Positions 53,036 to 62,600 are shown, counted from the first letter of the stretch. The stretch: 64,000 nt of DNA from Bacillus sp. Marseille-Q1617 (GCF_903645295.1 NZ_CAHJXM010000002.1:596001-660000); one strand, 5' to 3'. The notes: a model not told the origin generated them from the sequence alone. Program-made: numbers and translations.

Positions 53036-53611
53036 TTATCTCCGCAGACGTACATATCGGACCGCTGCATATACAAGCCCCAGCACCGCTGCCGCACTCA
53101 GCAAGATCCATGTCCCTTTTGACGCTTCGATTACATTCACCACAATCAAAGCTTCCAGAAGGAGAGCCGGGATTTTTCCCGCCGTGCTCACCACGGCAAA
53201 AGCGGCGAGGGGGATGTTGCTGAAAGCCGCTGCCGCTGTTACGACCCCTGAAGGGACAAACGGGACGATACGGAAGATAAACAGCAGGAAAATCCACTCA
53301 TTTCCTTTTGCATGCTTCAATTTTAAAAAATATCGATTGGTTGAAATCCTATCAAGCTTTGCAGCGGATATCCCTTTCCGGTAGAGAATAAAAGTGACGA
53401 TGGCCCCGAGCGATTCACCGATGATAGAGACGAGAAGTCCCGTTTCCAACCCGAAGTAAGAAATATTCAAAGCCGTGATGAAAAAGCTCGGAAGCACTCC
53501 GGCAATGCTGATCAGAATGTTCACCAATACGCTGAAGACAGCCACTAAGACGGCACTCCCATTCAAATGATTCTCTATTATTTCCTTTATGGTGAGTGCG
53601 AGCCAGTCCAT
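53036..53611 (-). CDS. TVP38/TMEM64 (VTT) family membrane protein
   Basis: A protein of about 191 residues with five to six membrane segments and the VTT (DedA-like) core SIIGESLGAIVTFILYR...RIVPFVPSGVVTAAAAFS. Relatives help move lipids across membranes. GAAGGA sits directly against the ATG at 53620, so the ATG at 53611 is more likely. It stands alone. Confidence 0.87.
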   Translation of the reverse strand: MDWLALTIKEIIENHLNGSAVLVAVFSVLVNILISIAGVLPSFFITALNISYFGLETGLLVSIIGESLGAIVTFILYRKGISAAKLDRISTNRYFLKLKHAKGNEWIFLLFIFRIVPFVPSGVVTAAAAFSNIPLAAFAVVSTAGKIPALLLEALIVVNVIEASKGTWILLSAAAVLGLVYAAVRYVRLRR

Positions 53612-53703
53612 TCTCTTCATTCCTTCAACGTGTCTTAATCTGACATCGAAAATTCCATTTCTGTGCTAAGAAGTTTATTTTAACAGACTACAAGCGGCCG
53701 GTG

Positions 53704-54618
53704 CTACTCAATCGTACCCTCAGCCATGATTTCTTCCCATTCTTCCCCGCCATTGGCCGTACGGTAAATATCATTTTTATATGTCACAATCGTAAACTCT
53801 GAAGGGTCAGTTGGGTTTTGCGTGATATGCATGATGGGATTATCCTCTTTCAAAGCGGGTGCTTGAAGCTGGGTCTCCTTGCCGCTTTCAAGGTCGAATT
53901 CCACCAGTGTGATTTCTCCATTCTCAATGGAAGAATACACCCCTGTTTTTTCCCCTAGAAAAATGCCTGTTGTCATTTTCCCTTCGGTTACTGCATTGAA
54001 ATTGTCTCCGCCATCTTCAGATAGGAAGAGGCCGTCCCGGCTGGCGATCGCCATCATATTTTTATCGGTTGGATGGACAGCCATGCCGCCGATGCCGGTT
54101 GAATCGAATCCAGCCATTTTCTTCTTGCTCCAATTTTCTCCTTCATCCCCGGTTGAATAGAGACCGGCTTCCAGAGTCGAATTAGGTTCTTGATTTAAAA
54201 CATATACTATACCAGAATCATAGCCGGCTGCAAGATAATGAAAATCAGTTTCTCCGTAGAAAGCAAGTTTCTCCATACTCTTGCCATAGTCGGTACTTTT
54301 GATCAGGCCCAAAGGATTTTTCAGATCAGAGCCTTCTTCAGGATGACCGCTTGAATAAAATCCTTCACTGTACGGGTAAAATCCCATATAGTCATGTTTT
54401 TTACTGTTCGCTTCAAGCCATTTACCATCTACATATTTAAATAAGCCGTTATGGGTCGCGATGACAAATGACTCTTTATCATTCGGATAGCCCGCTCCGT
54501 GGAGATGTTCGATATTCCCGCTTGCCGCCTCTTTGAATGTATATCCTTCTTCTTCAGAAGAAGAGCAGCCAGCTGCGGCAATGCTTGCTGCAGCGATTAG
54601 TCCAATCAATTTTTTCAT
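53704..54618 (-). CDS. BNR/sortilin-like beta-propeller lipoprotein
   Basis: This 304-residue lipoprotein (MKKLIGLIAAASIAAAGC lipobox) has several Asp-box-like repeats (STDYGKS, STGDEGENWS, SEDGGDNF, TANGGEEW), indicating a beta-propeller of the F510_1955 type. The ATG at 54618 with GGAGAT upstream is chosen over an earlier in-frame start. It follows a two-component system on the same strand and may be regulated by it. No catalytic activity is assigned. Confidence 0.85.
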   Translation of the reverse strand: MKKLIGLIAAASIAAAGCSSSEEEGYTFKEAASGNIEHLHGAGYPNDKESFVIATHNGLFKYVDGKWLEANSKKHDYMGFYPYSEGFYSSGHPEEGSDLKNPLGLIKSTDYGKSMEKLAFYGETDFHYLAAGYDSGIVYVLNQEPNSTLEAGLYSTGDEGENWSKKKMAGFDSTGIGGMAVHPTDKNMMAIASRDGLFLSEDGGDNFNAVTEGKMTTGIFLGEKTGVYSSIENGEITLVEFDLESGKETQLQAPALKEDNPIMHITQNPTDPSEFTIVTYKNDIYRTANGGEEWEEIMAEGTIE

Positions 54619-54638
54619 ACGATCTCCTGCTTTCCTTT

Positions 54639-55325
54639 TCATATTTTCCACTGATAGCCGATTCCCCAAACGGTTGTTAAATGACCCTCTATCGGGAAGT
54701 CGGCACGTTTGAGTTTGTCACGGAGATTCCTGATGTGAGAGTCGACCGTCCTTGCTTCCGTTGTGGCATTGGCATCCCAGACCATCACGAGAAGCTGATC
54801 ACGGGTGTAGACACGTTCAGGGTTTTTCATCAGGGATTCCAGCAGCTTGAATTCTTTCATGGTGAGTGAAATCTGCTGCTCTTTATGCCGGAATGTATAG
54901 GAGCTGGAATCGAGGGTGAAATCCCCCCGTGTCAGTTGGTGATTTTGTGCTGATGCGAATTCATTATTCTTCCTTCTCAATTGGGCGTTCACACGGGCAA
55001 GGAGCTCCTCTTCATCAAATGGCTTTGTGATGTAATCATCCGCCCCGGCATTCAGCCCTTTTACGACATCTTCCTTTGTATCCCTGGCCGTCAGCATGAT
55101 GATCGGAACATCTGAGAATGAACGGATCCGTTCGCATGTTTCCCAGCCCGACAATTCAGGCATCATGATATCGAGAAGCACCAGGTCGACCGGCTTCTTT
55201 TTAACGGATTGAATGGCTTCATATCCATTATTCACTTTTATTATCGAGTAGCCGCCAGGGTTTAAATAAAGCTCCAGCAGCTTCAGCATTCGTGCCTCAT
55301 CATCTACTAATAAAATGGTGTTCAT
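54639..55325 (-). CDS. OmpR-family response regulator
   Basis: This 228-residue regulator has DDEARM, phospho-Asp in LVLLDIMMPELSG, Thr in MLTARD and Lys in YITKPFDEEE. The winged helix carries TVDSHIRNLRDKL and TVWGIGYQW. The start overlaps the kinase stop by 4 bp. It is probably co-transcribed with the kinase and the lipoprotein downstream. Confidence 0.94.
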   Translation of the reverse strand: MNTILLVDDEARMLKLLELYLNPGGYSIIKVNNGYEAIQSVKKKPVDLVLLDIMMPELSGWETCERIRSFSDVPIIMLTARDTKEDVVKGLNAGADDYITKPFDEEELLARVNAQLRRKNNEFASAQNHQLTRGDFTLDSSSYTFRHKEQQISLTMKEFKLLESLMKNPERVYTRDQLLVMVWDANATTEARTVDSHIRNLRDKLKRADFPIEGHLTTVWGIGYQWKI

Positions 55326-56701
55326 TCTTCACCCTCCTTATTGGGCATGGTCATAACAACCGTTGTTCCCATTCCTTCTGTACTTGTCAGGGAAATATCC
55401 CCTCCATGGGCGTCTACCAGCATTTTGACGATGGAAAGCCCCAACCCTGTGCCTCCAAGTTCCCGTGATCTTGATTTTTCAACCCGGTAGAGACGTTCAA
55501 AAATGCGGGGAATCTCCGACTGTGGAATGCCGATTCCTTCATCTCTTATGGCAAAAACCACGGATTGAGCCTGGGATGTGACTTGGAGTCTGGTCACGGA
55601 GCCTTCCCTCGAATATTTTCTTGCGTTATCGAGAAGGTTCAAGAGTATTTGTTCAAGCCTGATCGGGTCAGCATGCAGGGTCAGCTCTTCACGGCATTCG
55701 ACCACAAGCTGAATCCCTTCGCTGTTAAAAGCGGGTGCCATCTTTGTCTGAATTTTACGCAGTAAAGGGCCGAGTTCAACATGTTCTTTCAAAATCGTAA
55801 ACGTATTTTCATCCAGCTTGGCCAATTCGAATAGATTTTCCACGAGCGCCACGATGGTGCCTGTTTCTTCCTGTATGATCCGCAAGTATTCCTGCCGGTC
55901 GTGTTCATCAATATTCTCACGCAGTGCCACATTCGTATATCCCTGCACATATGTAAGCGGCGTTCTCAATTCGTGTGAGATGCTGCCGAGAAACTCGGCA
56001 CGATCCCGTTTCATCGTTTTTAAATCCTTGGACAGTTTGTTGATCGATGCCCCCAATTCCCCGATCTCGTCATTTCCGAGCCGGGGGAGAGTCACTTCAT
56101 AATCACCCTCGCTGATTTTTTCAGTGGCTCGTTTCATCCGGATGAGGGGCCTGGTCAGGATTTTGGATAGGGTGAAATGGATGATGATCAGCAGGCATAA
56201 ACTGGAAATACCGGCAATCAAGAAGTGGGCATTCAGCTCCTTGATCAGCTCGCGGAGGGGTGCTGTGCTTTTAAACATGTACACATAGCCTGACTCGCTG
56301 TCTGTTTTGAAGGGAGTGACGGCAGCGAGATAGCGCTGATCCCGGTAATCCGCTTCCAGGATTTCCCCTTCTCTGTCGAGGGAAGAAGGCGTACGCTGCA
56401 TCAGGTCTCCAAGCTTGGAAGAAAGATCGGTTGAGCTGATGATTTTCTTGTGATTTCTATCTGTGATCAATACTTCCGTTTCTGTTTTTGACTCCATCAG
56501 GGCGATATGCTGGAGGGTATTCTGGGAATAGTTATCCTCTAAAACATCACGGTGGCTGTTTCCTCTATATTGAATGGATTTCAGCTCTTCACCGATCCGG
56601 TTGTCGACGATTTTTTCATGAAGGTAAAACATCAGAAAAGCTTCCATGATCAACACGACAACCGTAAAGTACAGAGCTAATTTTGTTGAAATTTTATTCA
56701 C
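55322..56701 (-). CDS. HAMP sensor histidine kinase
   Basis: This 459-residue kinase has two membrane segments enclosing an outside sensor domain of about 130 residues. HAMP (about 188-240), HisKA (LGSISHELRTPLTYVQGY) and an ATPase domain with NLLDNARKYS, DEGIGIP and GTGLGLSIV follow. Complete motifs suggest it is active. The overlap with its regulator marks a pair. The signal is unknown. Confidence 0.94.
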   Translation of the reverse strand: MNKISTKLALYFTVVVLIMEAFLMFYLHEKIVDNRIGEELKSIQYRGNSHRDVLEDNYSQNTLQHIALMESKTETEVLITDRNHKKIISSTDLSSKLGDLMQRTPSSLDREGEILEADYRDQRYLAAVTPFKTDSESGYVYMFKSTAPLRELIKELNAHFLIAGISSLCLLIIIHFTLSKILTRPLIRMKRATEKISEGDYEVTLPRLGNDEIGELGASINKLSKDLKTMKRDRAEFLGSISHELRTPLTYVQGYTNVALRENIDEHDRQEYLRIIQEETGTIVALVENLFELAKLDENTFTILKEHVELGPLLRKIQTKMAPAFNSEGIQLVVECREELTLHADPIRLEQILLNLLDNARKYSREGSVTRLQVTSQAQSVVFAIRDEGIGIPQSEIPRIFERLYRVEKSRSRELGGTGLGLSIVKMLVDAHGGDISLTSTEGMGTTVVMTMPNKEGEE

Positions 56702-56799
56702 GGAATACCCCCATTCTCATCAATCATATCGTACCTGAATTTTTTGAAGAATTTATGCAGTTTAGTTCATTTTAGCTCTGATGAATCAGGAAAGACAAA

Positions 56800-56833
56800 C
56801 GAAGAAAAGACAAGCCCCTAAAATGCTTGCCTT
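56800..56833 (-). terminator. Terminator of His-rich lipoprotein gene
   Basis: On the reverse strand GGCAAGC...GCTTGTC forms a stem followed by TTTTC. Confidence 0.65.
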
Positions 56834-56845
56834 TCCGTATCTGCC

Positions 56846-58153
56846 TCAATGTCCTCCATGTGCTTCTCCGCTGGCAGGAACGATTTCAAGGGCGTCATCA
56901 AGTATGCCTTGTGTCTGATAAGGAATGGCTTCTAAATCGCCGACGATGATCCCGTGATTGTACGGTCCCTCTTGCGGGCTTTCTTTGAAAGCAGGCTTGA
57001 TTCCCCCCAAAAAGTCAACCACAGGCTTGTTCACTTTCCCGTTCTCGAGCCAGATGAGGGGGGCGTGTTTCCCGAGATGGGAAAAAGGGGCCGCCGGAAT
57101 GACAAGCTGCGGTGTGGAGGTGGATATGAAAGAAACTCCATGTCCGGGATCTGTCAATCCCCAGCCGAAGCCGGTGTCTTTATCTTTGAATTTGGCGAAT
57201 TCCACACTCATGGATACGGGATCGGTCCCTTTTATTCTCGTCACGTCTCCATAGACTTTTAATTTCTTTGCGACCTCATCCGTTGCGGCGTCCTTCGCTC
57301 CAAGCAGGTAAAGGTTCGCTTTGCCATCCCGCTTTTCCAGTGCTTTCTTCGTTTCCTCAGGGATCCCTTCATCATTCACATAAAGGACCGGTTCAGGCAT
57401 GTGAGCGATCCAGTTCGCTGCCAGAAGCGAATACGGCTTTGCTTTTTCTTCTGAGGAAACAATGATGATGCTTTCCGGATACTGATTGTCTGTCACCCCG
57501 GCATAGGTTTGGTCGATTTCAGCAGCAAACTCCTCAGGGGAGCTTCCTTTCACTTCCTGGATGGCATACCCCTTCAGCTGTTTGCTGACGGAAGCGGGTG
57601 CATCTCCCATCACCATGATCTGTGTCTTGTTCACATTACCTTTAGGATTCAATCGTTTGATTTCGTTCATCACGTTCTCGGGTATCCCTTTTTCGTTATA
57701 GTATAAGACGGGTCCGTTGTTTGGGTGGTGGATAAGGTCCACAGCGGCCAAACCGATTTGCCAGTTGTTTTCCGGGATCAGGATGACCGTGCCGGGCTGG
57801 CTGTTCTTGTGAGTGGACGGCCAGATCATCTGGGAAGTAAGGATGGATGCTGCGGACGCCTCACTCGTATTCAATCGGGTGCTGTTTTTGGTCATGAGAG
57901 TTTGCAGATTCCGTGAGGCTCCTTCATTAACATCATCGGGAAGCTCATAGGATTGATTCTTGTCCATTTCTCCGAAGATGTCATCGGAATGTTCGTGATC
58001 TTCCTGGTGTCCATCGCCATGGCTGTCCCCGTGGCCGCCTTGGGAATGCTCCATATTTTCGTGGCCGGATTGTTCCTTGTTATCAAGATCGTTGCTGCAT
58101 GCCGAGAGAAGAAACATGAGGGATGTCATAATTACAATGGTTTCTTTTTTCAT
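56846..58153 (-). CDS. His-rich lipoprotein with cell-wall-binding repeats (CWB2)
   Basis: A 435-residue lipoprotein (lipobox LLSAC, Cys about 19). A His/Asp/Gly-rich stretch near 32-60 (for example HGDSHGDGHQEDHEH) looks like a metal-binding region. A CWB2-like body follows with STRLNTSEASAAS and related blocks (about 85-420), which bind the cell wall. The C-terminus is again His-rich (GEAHGGH). Copper or zinc handling at the surface is an inference. It sits beside a kinase pair and a propeller lipoprotein. Confidence 0.85.
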   Translation of the reverse strand: MKKETIVIMTSLMFLLSACSNDLDNKEQSGHENMEHSQGGHGDSHGDGHQEDHEHSDDIFGEMDKNQSYELPDDVNEGASRNLQTLMTKNSTRLNTSEASAASILTSQMIWPSTHKNSQPGTVILIPENNWQIGLAAVDLIHHPNNGPVLYYNEKGIPENVMNEIKRLNPKGNVNKTQIMVMGDAPASVSKQLKGYAIQEVKGSSPEEFAAEIDQTYAGVTDNQYPESIIIVSSEEKAKPYSLLAANWIAHMPEPVLYVNDEGIPEETKKALEKRDGKANLYLLGAKDAATDEVAKKLKVYGDVTRIKGTDPVSMSVEFAKFKDKDTGFGWGLTDPGHGVSFISTSTPQLVIPAAPFSHLGKHAPLIWLENGKVNKPVVDFLGGIKPAFKESPQEGPYNHGIIVGDLEAIPYQTQGILDDALEIVPASGEAHGGH

Positions 58154-58242
58154 GAGAGGTACCCTTCTTTCATTGTTTATAAAAGGTAATATATCTAAAA
58201 TTAAAGCAAAATGTATGCACTCAATAGTAGTGTAATAAAATT

Positions 58243-58282
58243 GTCAAAGAAAAAACAGAGCCTGATCATTTCAGGCTCTGCC
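58243..58282 (-). terminator. Terminator of DUF1206 gene
   Basis: CAGAGCCTGA / TCAGGCTCTG perfect stem. Reverse strand ends in TTTTTTC. Confidence 0.88.
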
Positions 58283-58300
58283 GACTATCTATCTATTTCA

Positions 58301-59164
58301 TCAATACATACTCAAATGTCGATTCTTCCCTTTCAAAATCTGATAAACTCCGTAAAAGAACAACCCAACCGCAACAGCGGCAAGAATCCACTGCCCAAAG
58401 GGCTGCTGGGCGATCTTTGATAATGCCCCGTCAAGGCCTTTCGTTTTATCGGGGTCTGCGGTGATGGCTGTCTGGATGAAGAAATAACCAATCAGCAGGA
58501 AGACGAATCCGCGGGAGTATAATCCGAGTTTTCCAGCTTTTTTACCCAGCTGCCACTCTTTATCAGACATTTCGTGCCTCTTGAAATATTTTGTGTACGT
58601 TTCCTTATAAGCAGAATACATTTCGTAAAGTGCATAGCCGATGATGATGGCACCGACGATTCCGACGATCCATTGTCCGAAAGGCTGTGACAGCAGCTTC
58701 GCCGACAGGGACTGTTTGGATCCAGATCCCGAACCGCTTTTAGCATGCATGGCAATCATGAAGGCATTGTAGGAAAGTGCACCATATATGATGCCGCTGA
58801 TGAAGTGAGTAAGTCTTCTGAACGCTGATTTCATCAAGTTGTCTGAATGACCGGGATCTTTGAACGCTTCGATGAAACTCCACATAACGATTCCGATGAT
58901 CCCGAACCCGACGATCCATAACAGCACCTCACCGAATGGAGCCTGTGCAACCGCACTGAATGCTCCGCTCGAATCGGACATGCTCCCGCCGACCCCTAAA
59001 GCAGCCATAAGCGCCAGCGCTCCGATCATCAAATACACACTTCCCCTTGAGATATATCCGATACGTGCAAATCCCCTGATCCAGGGCTTGATATCCTGAG
59101 AGGAGGATGAGTTTTGACTGCTTGTGATTTTTGATGCAATTGAAGAAAAATCCGCCATATCCAT
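58301..59164 (-). CDS. DUF1206 membrane protein
   Basis: This 287-residue protein has three copies of a two-helix DUF1206 repeat: ARIGYISRGSVYLMIG, the middle LTHFISGIIYGALSYN and GLYSRGFVFLLIGYF, each followed by a QPFGQWI-like block (APFGEVLL in the first). The number of helices is six. Function is unknown. It has its own terminator. Confidence 0.9.
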   Translation of the reverse strand: MDMADFSSIASKITSSQNSSSSQDIKPWIRGFARIGYISRGSVYLMIGALALMAALGVGGSMSDSSGAFSAVAQAPFGEVLLWIVGFGIIGIVMWSFIEAFKDPGHSDNLMKSAFRRLTHFISGIIYGALSYNAFMIAMHAKSGSGSGSKQSLSAKLLSQPFGQWIVGIVGAIIIGYALYEMYSAYKETYTKYFKRHEMSDKEWQLGKKAGKLGLYSRGFVFLLIGYFFIQTAITADPDKTKGLDGALSKIAQQPFGQWILAAVAVGLFFYGVYQILKGKNRHLSMY

Positions 59165-59291
59165 TCGTCCCTTCTAGTACTTCGTTCATATTACTTATGT
59201 AGGATTTTCCCCATATTATTGAATGGGAAACCTCCCGCGGTATGAAAAATATCTTCCATTTTTCTGAGAAGGAATTTTTACAAAAAAGTTA

Positions 59292-59320
59292 TTTACAAGA
59301 ATCGGGGCGAGGAGTATGAT
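59292..59320 (+). promoter_or_regulatory. SigA promoter of ktrAB leader
   Basis: TTTACA (59292-59297), 17 nt, TATGAT (59315-59320). Confidence 0.75.
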
Positions 59321-59343
59321 AACTATCATCAAACAAATATTCT

Positions 59344-59572
59344 TTATCGCTTAATTCAATTTGAAGCGGGGGACCCGAGTTACAGGGGTGAATCCTCATC
59401 GCTGCCCAGATCAACTGAATAAACCTCCAGACATGGGACGGTACACCTATTGGGATGCCGATTGATGCTTGGGATTTATCGAAAAGTTGCTGTGCGTGGG
59501 ATGGGGTAGGGCTACTTCCATCGCCCGAATCCGTCAGCTAACCTCGTAAGCGTAATGGGAGAGGATGATACT
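59344..59572 (+). promoter_or_regulatory. Cyclic di-AMP (ydaO/yuaA) riboswitch
   Basis: Conserved blocks of the ydaO/yuaA class appear in order: TATCGCTTAATTC, GCGGGGGACCCGAG, AGGGGTGAATCCT, the long middle with CTTGGGATTTATCGAAAAG, then GCTAACCTCGTAAGCG. In B. subtilis this class precedes ktrAB (yuaA-yubG), and high c-di-AMP shuts down potassium uptake. The downstream genes here are ktrA and ktrB. Confidence 0.93.
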
Positions 59573-59589
59573 TGTGATCAAAAATTGAC

Positions 59590-59621
59590 GACCACAGGGT
59601 GTATTCCTTGTGGTCTTTTTG
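59590..59621 (+). terminator. Terminator of c-di-AMP riboswitch
   Basis: GACCACAGGG / CCTTGTGGTC stem with TGTATT loop, then TTTTTG. It is the predicted OFF structure of the riboswitch. Confidence 0.88.
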
Positions 59622-59650
59622 TGCTGTTTTTTTACTATGGTCATTCAATA

Positions 59651-59786
59651 CCGCTGTTAATTTCCGTGCAGGACTTCGCTTTCCGCGGGTAGCCCGTGAG
59701 CCTCCTCGTCGCTTCGCTCCTGTGGGGTCTCACATTAGCTGCTTTTCCCGCAGGAGTCTGCGTCCTGCACTCCAATCAACAGCCGG
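59651..59786. repeat. 136-bp element, copy R4, inverted
   Basis: Reverse orientation relative to R1-R3. It runs CCGCTGTTAATTTCCGTGCAGG to GCACTCCAATCAACAGCCGG. It lies between the riboswitch terminator and ktrA, so it is transcribed as part of the leader whenever the riboswitch is ON. Confidence 0.9.
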
Positions 59787-59931
59787 GGTCAGCAAAAACA
59801 CTTAGGCGTTTTTAAAAATGAAGGATATTTCGACAAATCTCATCTCCCGCTTGTGCCAGACTTGCAACGGCAGCGGAGTTGAATAACATCAAATGGTTAA
59901 GCTAATAAAAAGGTTTTGGAGGGTACTCATC

Positions 59932-60588
59932 ATGAAGAAACAATTTGCAGTCATCGGATTAGGACGATTTGGAGGAAATCTTGTACAGGAACTTGCAGAA
60001 CTCAATGTAGAAGTGCTCGCCATCGATATTCACCATGATGTCGTCCAGAAGTACCAGGACGTTGCCACTCATGCCGTCCAGGCAAATGCGATGGACGAAT
60101 CGGTACTGAAATCACTCGGTCTGCGGAACTTTGATCATGTCATCGTTTCGTTCGGCGAGAATGTAGAAGCAAGCATTTTGACGACGCTTCAATTGAAAGA
60201 AATCGGCGTCAAAGAGGTGTGGGTCAAAGCTTCGAATGCGTATCATCAGAAGGTGCTCGACAAGATCGGGGCCGACAAAGTCATTCATCCGGAACGAGAC
60301 ATGGCAAGAAGGATTGCCCATCACATCACGTCTGAAAAAATTATCGATTATATAGAAGTATCGAAGGAACATAGCATTGTCGAGGTTCTCGCTACAAAAA
60401 AAGTGGCCGGAAAAAATCTGATGGAACTGGATGTGCGCGCGAAGTACGGCTGCAATATCATTGCCATCCACCGCGGTGAAGAAGTCATCGTGTCTCCATC
60501 AGCGGACGAAGTGATTCAAAAGGAGGACCTTCTGATTGTGATCGGTCATAACCGTGATATTAATCGCTTTGAAAAAGAAGGTGTATAA
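59932..60588 (+). CDS. ktrA: Ktr potassium uptake regulator KtrA
   Basis: This 218-residue RCK protein (TrkA-N nucleotide-binding fold, GLGRFGGNLVQELA; then a TrkA-C domain about 140-218) forms the octameric ring that gates KtrB with ATP/ADP and c-di-AMP. AKYGCNIIAIHRG and the end INRFEKEGV are closer to KtrA than to KtrC. The ATG at 59932 with GGAGGG upstream is chosen. It is followed by ktrB at once. Confidence 0.92.
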   Translation: MKKQFAVIGLGRFGGNLVQELAELNVEVLAIDIHHDVVQKYQDVATHAVQANAMDESVLKSLGLRNFDHVIVSFGENVEASILTTLQLKEIGVKEVWVKASNAYHQKVLDKIGADKVIHPERDMARRIAHHITSEKIIDYIEVSKEHSIVEVLATKKVAGKNLMELDVRAKYGCNIIAIHRGEEVIVSPSADEVIQKEDLLIVIGHNRDINRFEKEGV

Positions 60589-60591
60589 TCC

Positions 60592-61914
60592 ATGAAGAAG
60601 AAAGCCATACAATGGACCCCGCCGCAGCTGCTGGTGGTCACATTCATCTTTTTCAGTACGCTCGGGATGCTCCTTTTAAAGCTTCCGTTTGCTACAGTGG
60701 AAGGCATTACGATGCTGGATGGCTTATTCACATCGGTCTCTGCGATGACGGTCACCGGATTGATCGTCGTTGATACAGGCAGTGTGTTCACGCTGTTTGG
60801 TGAGGTCGTCATCATGTGCCTGATCCAAATCGGGGGTCTCGGCATCATGTCATTTGCCGTCCTGATCTTTATGATGATCGGCAGGAAAATAGGTTTCAAG
60901 GAGCGGCTCTTGATTCAGCAGGCGTTGAATCAGACCTCTGTCGGGGGTGTCATAAAGCTGGTGAAGTATTTACTCGTCTTTGCCTTTTCGGTCGAAGCAG
61001 TTGCGTTTGTGCTGCTTGCAATGGAGTGGGTGCCTGAGTATGGATGGAGCAGAGGCTTGTATGTGAGTTTATTTCATTCGATATCCGCTTTTAATAACGC
61101 GGGGTTTTCCATTTGGCCTGACAGTCTGATGGGATATGTTGGGAATCCGACTGTGAATATCGTGATTTCGTCCCTATTCATCATCGGCGGGATCGGATTT
61201 ACCGTGCTGGTCGATCTATATAAGAAGAGATCGTTCAGGAAGCTGTCACTCCATACGAAAATCATGCTGTGGGGGACGTTGATCATCAATACGGCAGCCA
61301 TGATCATCCTCTTCATCCTGGAATACAACAACCCTAGTACACTCGCGAATCTGTCCTTGTTCGATAAGCTGCAGGCTGCTTATTTTTCTGCAGTGACGCC
61401 GCGTACCGCAGGATTCAATTCACTAGATTATGCGAGCATGGAACGGGATTCCATATTGTTGACCATCCTGCTCATGTTCATCGGGGCAGGAAGCGCGTCG
61501 ACCGGCGGGGGAATTAAGCTCACGACATTCGTGGTCATATCACTCAGTGCCTTTGCATTCTTAAAAGAGAAACGGGAAATCCGCCTGTTCCGCCGCACGA
61601 TCAGCGAGTTTCATATCTTTAAAGCTCTCGCTGTTTCGATGATGAGTGTATTTCTTGTGTTCACGGCATTGTTCATCATGAACATCAGTGAAAAAGGGGC
61701 TGATTTCCTGCCGATCCTCTTCGAAGTCGTATCGGCATTCGGAACCGTCGGCCTCTCGATGGGCATCACAGGCTCCCTTACCGAAATAGGGAAGAGTGTC
61801 ATCATCGTCGTCATGTTCATCGGGAAGCTCGGACCGCTGACGCTTGCATTCTCATTATCAAAACCGGATAAGGAAAAGATCCGATATCCGAAGGAGGATA
61901 TCCTGACTGGGTGA
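60592..61914 (+). CDS. ktrB: Potassium channel subunit KtrB
   Basis: KtrB of 440 residues, the K+ translocating membrane subunit. Four pore-loop filters carry the key Gly: TVTGLIV, NNAGFS, RTAGFNS and GTVGLSM. It lies 3 bp after ktrA. A bidirectional hairpin follows. Confidence 0.96.
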   Translation: MKKKAIQWTPPQLLVVTFIFFSTLGMLLLKLPFATVEGITMLDGLFTSVSAMTVTGLIVVDTGSVFTLFGEVVIMCLIQIGGLGIMSFAVLIFMMIGRKIGFKERLLIQQALNQTSVGGVIKLVKYLLVFAFSVEAVAFVLLAMEWVPEYGWSRGLYVSLFHSISAFNNAGFSIWPDSLMGYVGNPTVNIVISSLFIIGGIGFTVLVDLYKKRSFRKLSLHTKIMLWGTLIINTAAMIILFILEYNNPSTLANLSLFDKLQAAYFSAVTPRTAGFNSLDYASMERDSILLTILLMFIGAGSASTGGGIKLTTFVVISLSAFAFLKEKREIRLFRRTISEFHIFKALAVSMMSVFLVFTALFIMNISEKGADFLPILFEVVSAFGTVGLSMGITGSLTEIGKSVIIVVMFIGKLGPLTLAFSLSKPDKEKIRYPKEDILTG

Positions 61915-61924
61915 TTCCTTACGC

Positions 61925-61960
61925 AAAAAAACCTGTGCTTTTTATCGGCACAGGTTTTTT
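61925..61960. terminator. Bidirectional terminator after ktrB
   Basis: AAAAAACCTGTGC / GCACAGGTTTTTT stem between converging genes. Confidence 0.92.
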
Positions 61961-61988
61961 AATGTGTTGGAGGAAATGTCGCGATCCA

Positions 61989-62600
61989 TCACGAAGGCCT
62001 CGATTTTTCCTGAGTCTCATGCAAATCCCATTTCCCTCGATAATAAAATCCGCCATCCTCGATATTTGGAAGGGCGCCGTATAGTGCGATTCCGGTGAAT
62101 TGGGATTGGTCGACCTCATATTGAAAGACCCCTTCGCCAGGACCGATGTTTTCCCCGGTTTCTCCATAGAGATCTTTCACGGGCTGAGGCTGCAGTTCCG
62201 GCCTGAATTGAACGGATACCTGATATCGCTTTTCAGGCTTCTCCCGTTTCATGACGATCAAGAAGGATCCATCATCTTCCACTTCCCCTGTTTGTGAGAT
62301 CTTAGACTCATCCACTGGATCGGCTTCCGCATTCATGACCTGCTCCAGCGTCACTTCATCCGGGTATTCCTTTAAACTCGCTTCGATGACTGACCCCTGG
62401 GGTAAATCCGTCACTCCGCGAAACACCAATTTATCTTTGCTGAATTGCATGGTGGACTGCAGCGAAATCTGTTCTTTTCCCTTTGCTTCAGGTTCCTCTG
62501 CGGTCTGTTTCAGTGATTCATCGACCAGGACGACACGGCAGCCTGATAAAAGAAGAAGAAGGGAGAGTGATAAAACAGTGACCAGTCTAAATGGATTCAT
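61989..62600 (-). CDS. Unknown lipoprotein next to permease pair
   Basis: This 203-residue lipoprotein has the signal peptide LVTVLSLSLLLLLSGC (Cys about 18). The rest is a beta-rich domain with no family I recognise. GGGAGGAATC precedes the ATG at 62600. It overlaps the upstream permease by 14 bp, so the three reverse-strand genes form one operon. It may be a nonstandard binding or accessory protein for the permeases, by position only. Confidence 0.8.
   Translation of the reverse strand: MNPFRLVTVLSLSLLLLLSGCRVVLVDESLKQTAEEPEAKGKEQISLQSTMQFSKDKLVFRGVTDLPQGSVIEASLKEYPDEVTLEQVMNAEADPVDESKISQTGEVEDDGSFLIVMKREKPEKRYQVSVQFRPELQPQPVKDLYGETGENIGPGEGVFQYEVDQSQFTGIALYGALPNIEDGGFYYRGKWDLHETQEKSRPS

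Noticed and set aside
59932..60588. KtrC instead of KtrA
   Set aside because: The coupling to ktrB, the c-di-AMP leader and the C-terminal end favour KtrA, although the start of the protein also resembles KtrC.
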